Positions 43,577-52,523 of a stretch of DNA of 64,000 bases are shown here, piece by piece. The number at the start of each line of letters is the position of its first letter. The stretch's first letter is position 1. The stretch comes from Methylobacterium frigidaeris (GTDB lineage: Bacteria; Pseudomonadota; Alphaproteobacteria; Rhizobiales; Beijerinckiaceae). The stretch is taken from assembly GCF_022179185.1 (NCBI RefSeq), contig NZ_BPQJ01000016.1:62001-126000 (forward strand), written 5' to 3'. A program made the position numbers and the translations under genes. The notes beneath the pieces are model-generated. The model ran no database searches, was not told the origin of the DNA, and saw only the letters and a list, made by a program, of their open reading frames with translations.

Positions 43577-45553
43577 TCAGAAAAGGAATCGCTCGCCCTG
43601 AGCGTGGGTCACGTGATCGCAAGGGACAACATCGAGGAGCGCCGGCTCCGCGCGGGCGCCGACGATGATCTGGATGTCTCCCGCGCTCTCGATAGCCCCG
43701 TGCACGCGCGACAGCAACGCGGCGAAGTCGGCGGGCGCCATCTCCTGCGCGCCAGGGCTGTCCAGCACCAGCAGTCCCGGGTGCCGGCCGTACATGCGTT
43801 GCCGGGCCACCTCGATCACGGCGAGCGCCGCCGCGATGCGCACGCGGAGGTTCTCGCCCGGCGACAGCTTCCCGAAGCTGGTCTGGGCCCTTCCCTGCAC
43901 GATCCGCATCGCGCCCCCGGTGCCCCAGTCCATGCTCTCGATGTTCTGGACGCCAAAGGAACGCGACAGTTGCGTGATCTCCTTCGATACGTCGGCGAGG
44001 ATCTCCCGCGCGAGTCCGTCGTAGAGGTCCTTGGTCACCTCCTCGGCGGCCTTCAGCACCGCCTCGTCATGGGCGCCGGCCGCGTCGGCGGCCTCGTCCT
44101 CGGCCTCCTCTTCCTCGGCCGCGATCAGGGCCAGGAGTTGCTCGCGTTGCGCCTCAAGACCCCGGATCTCCAATTCCAGGTCGGCCGAACCCTCGGTTCT
44201 CAACGCGGCTTCGAGGGCGCGCGACGATGCGATTGCACGGGACAGCTCCGCCTCGGCCCCGCGTTGCGACGCCTGCGCCTCGGTCGCCTGGGCGCGCAGT
44301 TCGGCGACGTTCGCCGCAACGTCGTCGGCGTCGCGCTGGAGCTCTTCCAACCTGAGGCCGTCCTCGTCCTCGGCCGGCGTCTGGCGGGTGCCGCACAGGG
44401 CGCAGGTCGAGCCGTCCGTCGCCCTGGCGTGCCGGTCGTGGTCGATCCCGGTGTCGCATGACGGGCAGCAGACGGGACGCAAGGTGCGGAGCACCACGCC
44501 CGCCGCGCGGTCGTCCTTGAGCTGCTGCAGGGCCCTGCGCGTGTCGAGGAGCACGGTCGTCGCTCCCTGCAGCTGCCTCTCCAGCCTGAACGTCTCCCGC
44601 CGGGTCGCCTCCACTCTTTCGCGCAGGGCGAGAAGCCGCCCGTCCATCTCCAGCATCCGGGCTCGCAGGACGCCGCGGTCCGGGCCGGGGCGGACCCGGC
44701 CACGGGCGGCAGCCAGGGCGTCCTCCACCGTCCCGAGCCTGGCCTGGAGGCGGTCCTTGAGGCCCTTGGACGGGCTGAGCCTCTCGGCCTTCGTTGTCCT
44801 CAGCCGCTTCAGCGCCGTGGATGCCGCCGTGTAGGTGCTGACCCACGGCAGGCCCATGAACATCTGCAGCAGCCTGAGGGGGATGGCGTCGACGAGCAAC
44901 TCGCCGAACACCGCCTCGCCCGGGCCGTTGACGAACAGCGCCGAGGCGATGACCTGCCAGCCGTGGGTGTGACTGCCGTCCTTCTTGTTGTGGGCGTGGA
45001 ACCTCGCGAAGCCGAACTCCGCCAGCATGGCGTCCTCGACCGCCCGTTCGAGGGGTTTTCCGACCGTACCTTCGTACAGGACGAACCAGCCCCCTTCCTG
45101 CTCGCGGGCGAAGGTGGCGGCTGCGTCCTTGTCGGGATCGCCCGCCTCCTTCGTGACGAGGACGCGGTGGCCGATGCCGTTGGCCTCGAAGACGATCTCG
45201 GCCTTGCTGAGCCACCGCCACACGTCCGGCTTCACGCGCTCGTGGATGTCCCCGCGGATGCCTCCCTGGATCATGTTCAGGAGCGTCGACTTCCCGCGGA
45301 AGTTCTCGTCCGACACGATGGCCCAGAGCCCGGGACCGAAGGTGAAGGTTTGGTCGAACGGGCCGTCGGCGGCGGTGCCCTCCTTCACGCCCTCCAGCGT
45401 GACGGAGCGGACGCGCAGGCTCTTCCTGCGGGGCAGCGTGGATTGCGGCTCGACGGCGTGCCTGTCGAGCGCCTCCTGCACGACGGCCACCGGCAGGGAT
45501 GCCTTGCCGGCGATGGCCTCGATCCACTCCGCGGCCGTGGCTTGCGTCATCAT
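43577..45553 (-). CDS. Rad50/SMC-like ABC ATPase with zinc-binding CxxC pair (second gene of the operon)
   Basis: A 658-residue ATPase. Walker A is the unusual SDENFRGKST at residues 81-90, seen in some conflict-system ABC ATPases instead of GxNGxGKST. Long coiled-coil arms flank a central zinc motif (VCCPSCD...TCALCGTR near 365-395), comparable to the Rad50 zinc hook. The ABC signature LSPGENLRVRIAAAL is at 563, Walker B LLVLDSPG at 594 and a D-loop/H-loop region follows (IQIIVGARAE). The ATG overlaps the upstream gene's stop by 4 bp. Such ATPases act with a middle component and an effector in ABC-3C and Lamassu-type systems. I infer DNA-sensing or DNA-handling; the exact family needs a profile search. 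Confidence 0.75.
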   Translation of the reverse strand: MMTQATAAEWIEAIAGKASLPVAVVQEALDRHAVEPQSTLPRRKSLRVRSVTLEGVKEGTAADGPFDQTFTFGPGLWAIVSDENFRGKSTLLNMIQGGIRGDIHERVKPDVWRWLSKAEIVFEANGIGHRVLVTKEAGDPDKDAAATFAREQEGGWFVLYEGTVGKPLERAVEDAMLAEFGFARFHAHNKKDGSHTHGWQVIASALFVNGPGEAVFGELLVDAIPLRLLQMFMGLPWVSTYTAASTALKRLRTTKAERLSPSKGLKDRLQARLGTVEDALAAARGRVRPGPDRGVLRARMLEMDGRLLALRERVEATRRETFRLERQLQGATTVLLDTRRALQQLKDDRAAGVVLRTLRPVCCPSCDTGIDHDRHARATDGSTCALCGTRQTPAEDEDGLRLEELQRDADDVAANVAELRAQATEAQASQRGAEAELSRAIASSRALEAALRTEGSADLELEIRGLEAQREQLLALIAAEEEEAEDEAADAAGAHDEAVLKAAEEVTKDLYDGLAREILADVSKEITQLSRSFGVQNIESMDWGTGGAMRIVQGRAQTSFGKLSPGENLRVRIAAALAVIEVARQRMYGRHPGLLVLDSPGAQEMAPADFAALLSRVHGAIESAGDIQIIVGARAEPALLDVVPCDHVTHAQGERFLF

Positions 45554-46227
45554 CGTCCCCTGAGGCTCTGGAGCCGAGCCAGGACGCGCTCCTTGATGGA
45601 CGGGATCTCGGTCCCGTGGCGAGCGTCGCGGTACTCGGGATGGAGGTACTGGTCGCCCTTGAGGTCGGAGCCGCTCCGGAAGCCGGCCAGCGTCATCACC
45701 AGCTCGACGCGAGACCTGTACCAGCGAAGGCTCGGCTGCTCCCGCTCGATCCGTTCGATGAACGAGAAAGCGGCCGGAAGGACCATGAAGTCGTGCCGGC
45801 GCTGTCCGGCGGTCTGCTTCAGCGGACGCACCAGGCCATGCGCCGCGAGGATCGAGAGCGGCATCTCGATGTTCTGGAAGGCACCGCGGCGCCAGCGGAC
45901 CATCGCGACCGTGCGAAGGTCCGGCTCGTCGGCGTCGAAGATGTCGGAAGCGGCTTCCAGGGCGGCAGGATCGCCCTCGGCCTCGAAGCGGGTCAGCAAT
46001 TCGTCGGCTAGGTAATCCGGGTAGCGGACGAGGAAGTCGATGGCCATGGCCCGCTTCTCGCCCTTGAAGATGCGGCCGTCATGTACGGCTTCCTCGCTCC
46101 CGAGCGCCAGGATGTACAGCAGGCGCACCGCGTCGCGATGGTGGAACCCGACCTGCGGCCTGGCCGGTCCGCCCTGCGCAGGACGGGCGGCGCCGGGGCT
46201 CGTGGTGGTCTCGGGCTGCCCGTCCAT
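45550..46227 (-). CDS. Small winged-helix-like accessory protein (first gene of the operon)
   Basis: A 225-residue protein, first in the operon. A low-complexity start is followed by HRDAVRLLYILALGSEEAVHDGRIFKGEKRAMAIDFLVRYPDYLADELLTRFE, then DEPDLRTVAMVRWRRGAFQNIEMPLSILAAHGLVRPLKQ, which reads like a winged helix with a wing at the RRGAF turn, and a helical tail IPSIKERVLARLQSLRGR. The size and position fit the middle component of ABC-three-component systems. The stop overlaps the ATPase start (ATGA), so translation is coupled. A perfect 26-bp palindrome lies about 200 bp upstream of its start, which may be its promoter-side operator or the cassette boundary. Confidence 0.6.
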   Translation of the reverse strand: MDGQPETTTSPGAARPAQGGPARPQVGFHHRDAVRLLYILALGSEEAVHDGRIFKGEKRAMAIDFLVRYPDYLADELLTRFEAEGDPAALEAASDIFDADEPDLRTVAMVRWRRGAFQNIEMPLSILAAHGLVRPLKQTAGQRRHDFMVLPAAFSFIERIEREQPSLRWYRSRVELVMTLAGFRSGSDLKGDQYLHPEYRDARHGTEIPSIKERVLARLQSLRGR

Positions 46228-46428
46228 CGTGGTCGCTCAGGGTCGTGGAGGCCAGGTCACGTCGGTGACGAGGCGTGCGCCGGCCGGCGCCGAATTCCCG
46301 TATCGCCGGAAAGCTAGCCCGCCGAGTCACCGGCTTCCAGACCGCCTCGCGGCCATCGACGCTCGACGGGACCAGGCCGGACAGGTGACACAACGGCCCG
46401 GCAGTGGTTCCGGTTCGTTCGCGCGTAG
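46228..46428. promoter_or_regulatory. Leader of the three-gene operon
   Basis: No gene is supported in the 200 bp upstream of the operon; with the palindrome at 46429 this is the likely promoter region on the minus strand. No clear -35/-10 pair is recognised. Confidence 0.35.
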
Positions 46429-46454
46429 GGTATCGGGTAGCGCTACCCGATACC
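46429..46454. repeat. Perfect 26-bp palindrome, copy 3 of TAYCGGG-N7-ACCCGAT
   Basis: The 26 bases from GGTATCGGG to ACCCGATACC read identically on both strands (centre TAGCGCTA). It shares its core with the copies at 28712 and 41561. It lies upstream of the three-gene operon, so copies 2 and 3 bracket that operon. Confidence 0.85.
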
Positions 46455-46724
46455 TCGCCGACGAGTCGCGTTTCCGAGGCGTCTGCCCGGCGGGTCCGAA
46501 CGGCCTCCGGCACCGTCCCGGCGGCGCACCTTCGCGAATCCCGGCGCCCCGGGGTTGCTTCGCCATCACGCGCGGGACGCGGCCGCCACCCTCCAGGACG
46601 CACCGTCATGAAACCCGCGCCTGAGCACCCATCTGCCTGACCGCCGGAGTGCCGCCGCGTGCCGAGCCTCCGCACCCGCGAGGCTCGATGCCATCCAGGG
46701 TCCCGTGGTCGAGCGACCACCGCT

Positions 46725-46890
46725 TCGACCCGTCAAGCCATTCTCGACGAGCGGATTCCCAACCGCCGCCCGTTCGCCTCCATAGAGGAGCACGACGAGA
46801 CGCTGATTGCGAACCGGAATGCCGCTGTGGGCACCGATGACACCGTCCGGCACCTCGGCGACTTCTGCTACCGCCGCGGCGAGGATCACG
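46725..46890 (+). pseudogene. Metallophosphoesterase fragment
   Basis: The frame reads ERIPNRRPFASIEEHDETLI, ANRNAAVGTDDTVRHLGDFC and YRRGEDHA. This matches the N-terminal part of small metallophosphoesterases (consensus RPF.SVEEHDE.LI..WN..VGP.DTVWHLGDF). The start with the HFGH metal ligands is altered (TTASTRQAILD) and everything after DHA is replaced by repeat A of the metal island. A truncated fragment. Confidence 0.6.
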
Positions 46891-46897
46891 CTGGTAG

Positions 46898-46988
46898 CCA
46901 ACTCAGTGTTGCGCTGCGCGAGATCAAAGTTCCGCACTGTCACAACCTAGAGCACACGTGGCCGGCGTCGAAAGTCGGCGGCCACGTT
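46898..46988 (+). repeat. 91-bp direct repeat, copy A (left edge of metal island)
   Basis: About 75% identical by eye to 61458-61548, same orientation and same length. Both share CAGTG(T/C)TGCGCTGCGC, AAGT(T/C)CCG, and end in an inverted repeat ACGTGGCCG ... CGGCCACGT. It abuts the truncated metallophosphoesterase on its left. Confidence 0.7.
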
Positions 46989-47144
46989 CGTTCTTTGAGG
47001 GGGTGATTCGGCCCGTCAGCCCGGAAGCCGGGCGCTCGTCCGACGGAAAGATACGCGACGCCGAGGGCGCCTGTGACGGCGATGGCGATGTGCGCCCGGA
47101 TGGATGCACCGCACCCTCAAGGCAGCGCGCCGCGCATCACCGGT

Positions 47145-47345
47145 CAGCCGATGGACCGACCGAGGCTCGCCGCTTGATGGCCGTGCGCGATACCCTCCCA
47201 GCCGAGCCAGCCGGTGTAGAGGCCGACCAGCACGATGAGCGCGGCCGAGGCGTAGGGGCCCGCCGGGCGAAGGCGCCGAACCCGGACCAGCGGCTCGCCA
47301 CGTGCTTCACGCTGAGCGCCGCGAGCACACCCTTAGGCTTGCAAA
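47145..47345 (-). pseudogene. NicO/RcnA-like nickel-cobalt exporter, C-terminal remnant
   Basis: On the minus strand, LAALSVKHVASRWSGFGAFARRAP and, after a one-base frame change, AYASAALIVLVGLYTGWLGW followed by a stop. This looks like the last helix and loop of NicO-type metal exporters (ARRAPY.SAALI.LVGLY.GW). Only ~65 residues remain. The call is tentative but fits the metal island. Confidence 0.35.
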
Positions 47346-47365
47346 CTCTCGTTGAGCGGACGTCA

Positions 47366-49501
<2,136 letters not shown>

Positions 49502-49535
49502 GACAGGTGCCTTCCTTATCGTTCGGGAGACCCTA

Positions 49536-49561
49536 CTTCCTCCAGCGACTAGAGGAGCAAG
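49536..49561. promoter_or_regulatory. MerR-type operator between ATPase and regulator
   Basis: CTTCCTCCAGCGACTAGAGGAGCAAG: imperfect dyad CCTC(C/T)AG...CTAGAGG as in CadR/PbrR/ZntR-type sites, which sit in a long-spacer promoter. Nearly identical to the site at 50024-50053. Confidence 0.7.
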
Positions 49562-49565
49562 CGGC

Positions 49566-49988
49566 ATGAGGCCCATCGCCATCGGGGAGTTGTCGCGCCG
49601 CACGGCGGTGAAGGTCACGACGATCCGGTTCTACGAGGAGCGGGGCCTGCTCCCGACCCCGGAGCGCACGGAGGGCAACCGGCGCAGCTACGGCGAGGCC
49701 GACGTGCGCCGCCTGCGGTTCATCCGGCATGCACGTGAGCTCGGTTTCGAGATCGAGGACATCCAGGCCCTGCTCGACCTCGCCGGCCAGCCCGACCGCC
49801 CATGCGGCGAGGCCGACGCCATCGCGCGCAAGCACCTCGCCGACATCGACGACCGGATCGCGCGGCTCACCGGGCTCAGGCAGGAGGTCCAGGCCATGGT
49901 CGAGCAGTGCTCGGGCGGGCACGTCCGGGAATGCCGCATCATCGAAGTGCTGGCCGACCACGGCGAATGCCTGCACGAGCGGCACTGA
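49566..49988 (+). CDS. MerR-family metal-responsive regulator (ZntR/CadR/PbrR type)
   Basis: A 140-residue MerR regulator. The N-terminal winged helix reads IGELSRRTAVKVTTIRFYEERGLLPTPERTEGNRRSYGEADVRRLRFIRHARELGF, followed by the dimer helix. Metal-sensing cysteines are in RPCGEADA, EQCSGGHVRECRI and ECLHERH, the pattern of Zn/Cd/Pb sensors (a Cys near the dimer-helix start and a Cys-rich C-terminal loop) rather than the CueR-type short loop. The start ATG at 49566 follows the operator after about 5 bp. It should activate both the divergent ATPase and, through a second operator, the CDF gene. Confidence 0.87.
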   Translation: MRPIAIGELSRRTAVKVTTIRFYEERGLLPTPERTEGNRRSYGEADVRRLRFIRHARELGFEIEDIQALLDLAGQPDRPCGEADAIARKHLADIDDRIARLTGLRQEVQAMVEQCSGGHVRECRIIEVLADHGECLHERH

Positions 49989-50023
49989 ACGGCAGGGTGC
50001 GGCATTCCACCCCGCGACGGCGC

Positions 50024-50053
50024 CTTGCTCCTCCAGCGGCTAGAGGAGTTAGG
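50024..50053. promoter_or_regulatory. Second MerR-type operator, upstream of the CDF gene
   Basis: CTTGCTCCTCCAGCGGCTAG then AGGAGTTAGG: same dyad as 49536-49561 with one change in the centre. It lies 36 bp after the merR stop and 51 bp before the CDF ATG, in the place of a promoter. Confidence 0.7.
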
Positions 50054-50103
50054 CGCCCCGGATGCATCGGGGCCGGATGGGGCCCGGGGCAAGAGGGTCG
50101 GCG

Positions 50104-51081
50104 ATGACGGGAAACCACGACCACCACGGTCACGATCATGAGCATGGCGAGCACGGGCACGACCACCACGGCCACGGTCACGGCGGCCTCGGCCACGTCC
50201 ATGCGCCCGCGAACTTCGGTAAGGCTTTCGTCATCGGCATCGGCCTGAACCTCGCGTTCGTGGTCGCGGAGGTGGTCTTCGGCTTGCTGGGCCACTCGGT
50301 CGCCCTGCTCGCCGACGCGGGGCACAACATGTCCGACGTGCTCGGCCTCGGCGTGGCCTGGGCGGCCACCGTGCTCGCGAGGCGCGCGCCGACCGCGCGG
50401 TTCACCTACGGGCTCGGCAGCTCGTCAATCCTGGCGGCCCTGTTCAACGCGGTGTTCCTGCTGGTCGTCGTCGGCGGCCTGTCCTGGGAGGCCATCCAGC
50501 GCCTGGTCGAGCCGGAGCCGGTCGCCGGGAAGACGGTCATGGCCGTCGCGGCCATCGGCATCGTGCTCAACGGCGTCTGCGCCTGGCTGTTCGCGTCCGG
50601 CCGCAAGGGCGACCTGAACGTGCGCGGCGCGTTCATGCACATGGCCGCCGACGCGCTGGTCTCCGCCGGCGTGGTGGTGGCCGGCCTCGTCATTCTGCTG
50701 ACCGGCTGGACCTGGCTCGACCCCGCCGTGACCCTGGCCATCAACGCGGTGATCGTCTGGGGGACCTGGGGCCTGCTCACGGGCTCGCTGAGCATGTCGC
50801 TCGACGCGGTGCCGCCGGGCATCGAGCTGGCGCGGGTCCGGTCGTTCCTGGAGGGTCAGCCCGGCGTCGCCGGCCTGCACGACCTCCACGTCTGGTCAAT
50901 CAGCACGACCGACGTCGCGATGACCGCCCACGTCCTGATGCCGGGCGGCCACCCGGGCGACGCGTTCCTGCTCCGGACCGCCGCGGACCTGAAGGAGCGC
51001 TTCGGGATCGGGCACGCCACCCTGCAGGTGGAGACCGACGCCTCCACCCCCTGTGTGCTGGCGCCCGACCACGTAGTCTGA
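50104..51081 (+). CDS. czcD: Cation diffusion facilitator (CzcD/ZitB-like)
   Basis: A 325-residue CDF metal/proton antiporter. The N-terminus is His-rich (NHDHHGHDHEHGEHGHDHHG). Six helices follow, with the catalytic metal residues HS.ALLADAGHNMSDVLGL in helix II and HMAADALVSAGVVVAG in helix V (H-x3-D pair), and a C-terminal cytoplasmic domain (LHDLHVWSISTTDVAMTAHVLM). The Zn/Cd/Co specificity is inferred from HxxxD residues. The ATG at 50104 is preferred to the upstream GTG/ATG choices because the His-rich leader starts there. It is preceded by a MerR operator. Confidence 0.9.
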   Translation: MTGNHDHHGHDHEHGEHGHDHHGHGHGGLGHVHAPANFGKAFVIGIGLNLAFVVAEVVFGLLGHSVALLADAGHNMSDVLGLGVAWAATVLARRAPTARFTYGLGSSSILAALFNAVFLLVVVGGLSWEAIQRLVEPEPVAGKTVMAVAAIGIVLNGVCAWLFASGRKGDLNVRGAFMHMAADALVSAGVVVAGLVILLTGWTWLDPAVTLAINAVIVWGTWGLLTGSLSMSLDAVPPGIELARVRSFLEGQPGVAGLHDLHVWSISTTDVAMTAHVLMPGGHPGDAFLLRTAADLKERFGIGHATLQVETDASTPCVLAPDHVV

Positions 51082-51092
51082 GGCCGGTCGGC

Positions 51093-51323
51093 TCAGTCGT
51101 CGTCGTGGTGATGGTGGTGGGGCCTGTCCCAGTAGGGGCGGCGTTCATCGTAGCGGCGCTGATGGTAGTGCCGGACGACGACGTCGTCATGGTCGCCGTG
51201 GCGGTAAACGTCGACGTGGTCGTGCGGGCGCCGATACCCGTAGCCGCCCTCGTAGTATTGGGCGGAGGCCGCGGCCGGCGCGAGGATCAGGGCCGCCGCA
51301 AGGCCGGCGAGGATCGTCCTCAT
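51093..51323 (-). CDS. His/Asp/Tyr-rich exported protein
   Basis: A 76-residue protein with a signal peptide (RTILAGLAAALILAPAAASA) and a mature part of RRPHDHVDVYRHGDHDDVVV, then RHYHQRRYDERRPYWDRPHHHHHDDD. The His/Asp density suggests metal binding in the periplasm. It is convergent with the CDF gene, 11 bp apart. No family is recognised. Confidence 0.65.
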   Translation of the reverse strand: MRTILAGLAAALILAPAAASAQYYEGGYGYRRPHDHVDVYRHGDHDDVVVRHYHQRRYDERRPYWDRPHHHHHDDD

Positions 51324-51480
51324 GTGTCGCTCCGAAGGTGTCTCAGGTCACGGTCACCTTGCGACGCCCCGATTGAACGCACCCTGAGATAGCCGTTCAG
51401 GGAGCGGTAACCTTCGAGGGTCCGGGAAACCGAAGGGGCCGCGGACCGGGCTTCCCTGGTCCGCAACCCCTTCGGCGGCC

Positions 51481-51720
51481 TCAGTGGCGATGCTCTTCGA
51501 CGACCGTGTGCTCGTGGACGTCGTGATGGTGCTCGTGCACGACCGGGCGTTCGTGGTGCTCCCGCACGACGGTGCCGTGGGTGTGCTCGACGTCGTGACG
51601 ATGGTGGTCGCCGTGGACCGACACGCCGCCCGGACCGACGTCCACGTGCTGGGCGAACGCGCCGACCGGCGCGAGGGCCAGGGCGGCGGAGGCGGCCAGG
51701 GCGGCAATCGTGATCTTCAT
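51481..51720 (-). CDS. His-rich exported protein
   Basis: A 79-residue protein: signal peptide KITIAALAASAALALAPVGAFA, then QHVDVGPGGVSVHGDHHRHD, VEHTHGTVVREHHERPVVHE and HHHDVHEHTVVEEHRH. Likely periplasmic metal-binding. The ATG at 51720 gives the clean signal; a long upstream extension of the frame is not used. A 12-bp perfect hairpin lies in its leader. A weak hairpin without T-run follows its stop (51437-51472). Confidence 0.7.
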   Translation of the reverse strand: MKITIAALAASAALALAPVGAFAQHVDVGPGGVSVHGDHHRHDVEHTHGTVVREHHERPVVHEHHHDVHEHTVVEEHRH

Positions 51721-51759
51721 CGAAGGTCTCCTGGTTTCGAGGTTGGGCAGAGAATGCGC

Positions 51760-51795
51760 GAGCCGAAAAAAACCGTTCCGGGATTTTTTCGGCTC
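51760..51795. promoter_or_regulatory. 12-bp perfect hairpin in the leader of the His-rich gene
   Basis: GAGCCGAAAAAA at 51760-51771 pairs perfectly with TTTTTTCGGCTC at 51784-51795 around a 12-base loop. It resembles a terminator but lies 40 bp before the start codon at 51720 and between divergent genes, so it may attenuate the minus transcript. Confidence 0.55.
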
Positions 51796-52024
51796 GGTAT
51801 CCGTGCTGGTCCGACCAGCAACGGATCGCGGGCTAGCCTGCCTGCCAACTGCGCGACGAGCCACGAATGCCCTTGCGTCATGAGATTTACTTCCGTGCAT
51901 CGCCATGTACCGGCCTTGCCGAGGGATGACCTTTCCGGACCTGGGAAGCTTTCGTTCAGGCCGTGTTCAACGCGCCACGGCGATGGCTTGTGTTATCCGG
52001 AGGGAATCGCACATAAGGCCGGAG

Positions 52025-52396
52025 ATGGGTTCAGGACACGGGCATAGCCGCCGACGGGCGGCACGCGCATGGTGGGCGGCTGCCGCCCGCCTGCTCGCGC
52101 TCGTCCTCGCCCTGTCCCTGGTCGCGCCGGTCACCGGATACGCGGACGACATCGCGTTCCACCAAGGCCATCGCTCCGTGACCGAGGTTTCGATGGCGGA
52201 CGCCGCGCCGGGCGCGGACGCGACCGATCCGGGGCTGGCTTGCCACCTCCATTGCGGCTGCCACCAGGTCGCCCCGGCAGTGGCGGGCAGTCCCGTCGTG
52301 CCCTGCCTCGAAGCCATGTCGCCTGTCTACGCCCGGGTCAGCGAGACGGCCTCCTCCATCGCCCCCGACCGCCTGCCCGAACCTCCCAGGACGTGA
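52025..52396 (+). CDS. Exported Cys/His-containing protein upstream of czcB
   Basis: A 123-residue protein from the ATG at 52025: basic start SRRRAARAWWAAAARLLALVLALSLVAP (signal peptide), then LACHLHCGCHQVAP, a C-H-L-H-C-G-C-H metal-type cluster, and a C-terminal Pro-rich tail. It precedes czcB by 127 bp on the same strand. The layout resembles CzcI-type small regulators at the head of czc operons, but sequence similarity is not shown. Earlier in-frame starts to 51905 exist. Confidence 0.55.
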   Translation: MGSGHGHSRRRAARAWWAAAARLLALVLALSLVAPVTGYADDIAFHQGHRSVTEVSMADAAPGADATDPGLACHLHCGCHQVAPAVAGSPVVPCLEAMSPVYARVSETASSIAPDRLPEPPRT

Positions 52397-52523
52397 GGCG
52401 ACGGCGCCCTCGCGGCGCATGTCCCGGCCCTGCGCCATATCCGGCGCCGGCTTCCCCACGTGAACCACGGGTCCGACCGCGAGCGCCCTCGGCGCCGACC
52501 GGAAGCCCGTCCGAGTAGGTCCC

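Noticed and set aside
28644..46454. One large Tn7-like element reaching the palindrome at 46429
   Set aside because: Attractive because palindromes occur at both places, but the TnsB-like repeats pair 28739 with 38764, and no TGT...ACA terminus with matching repeats is seen near 46450.
46240..46640. Additional gene between the three-gene operon and the metallophosphoesterase fragment
   Set aside because: Only short frames without domains or start signals.
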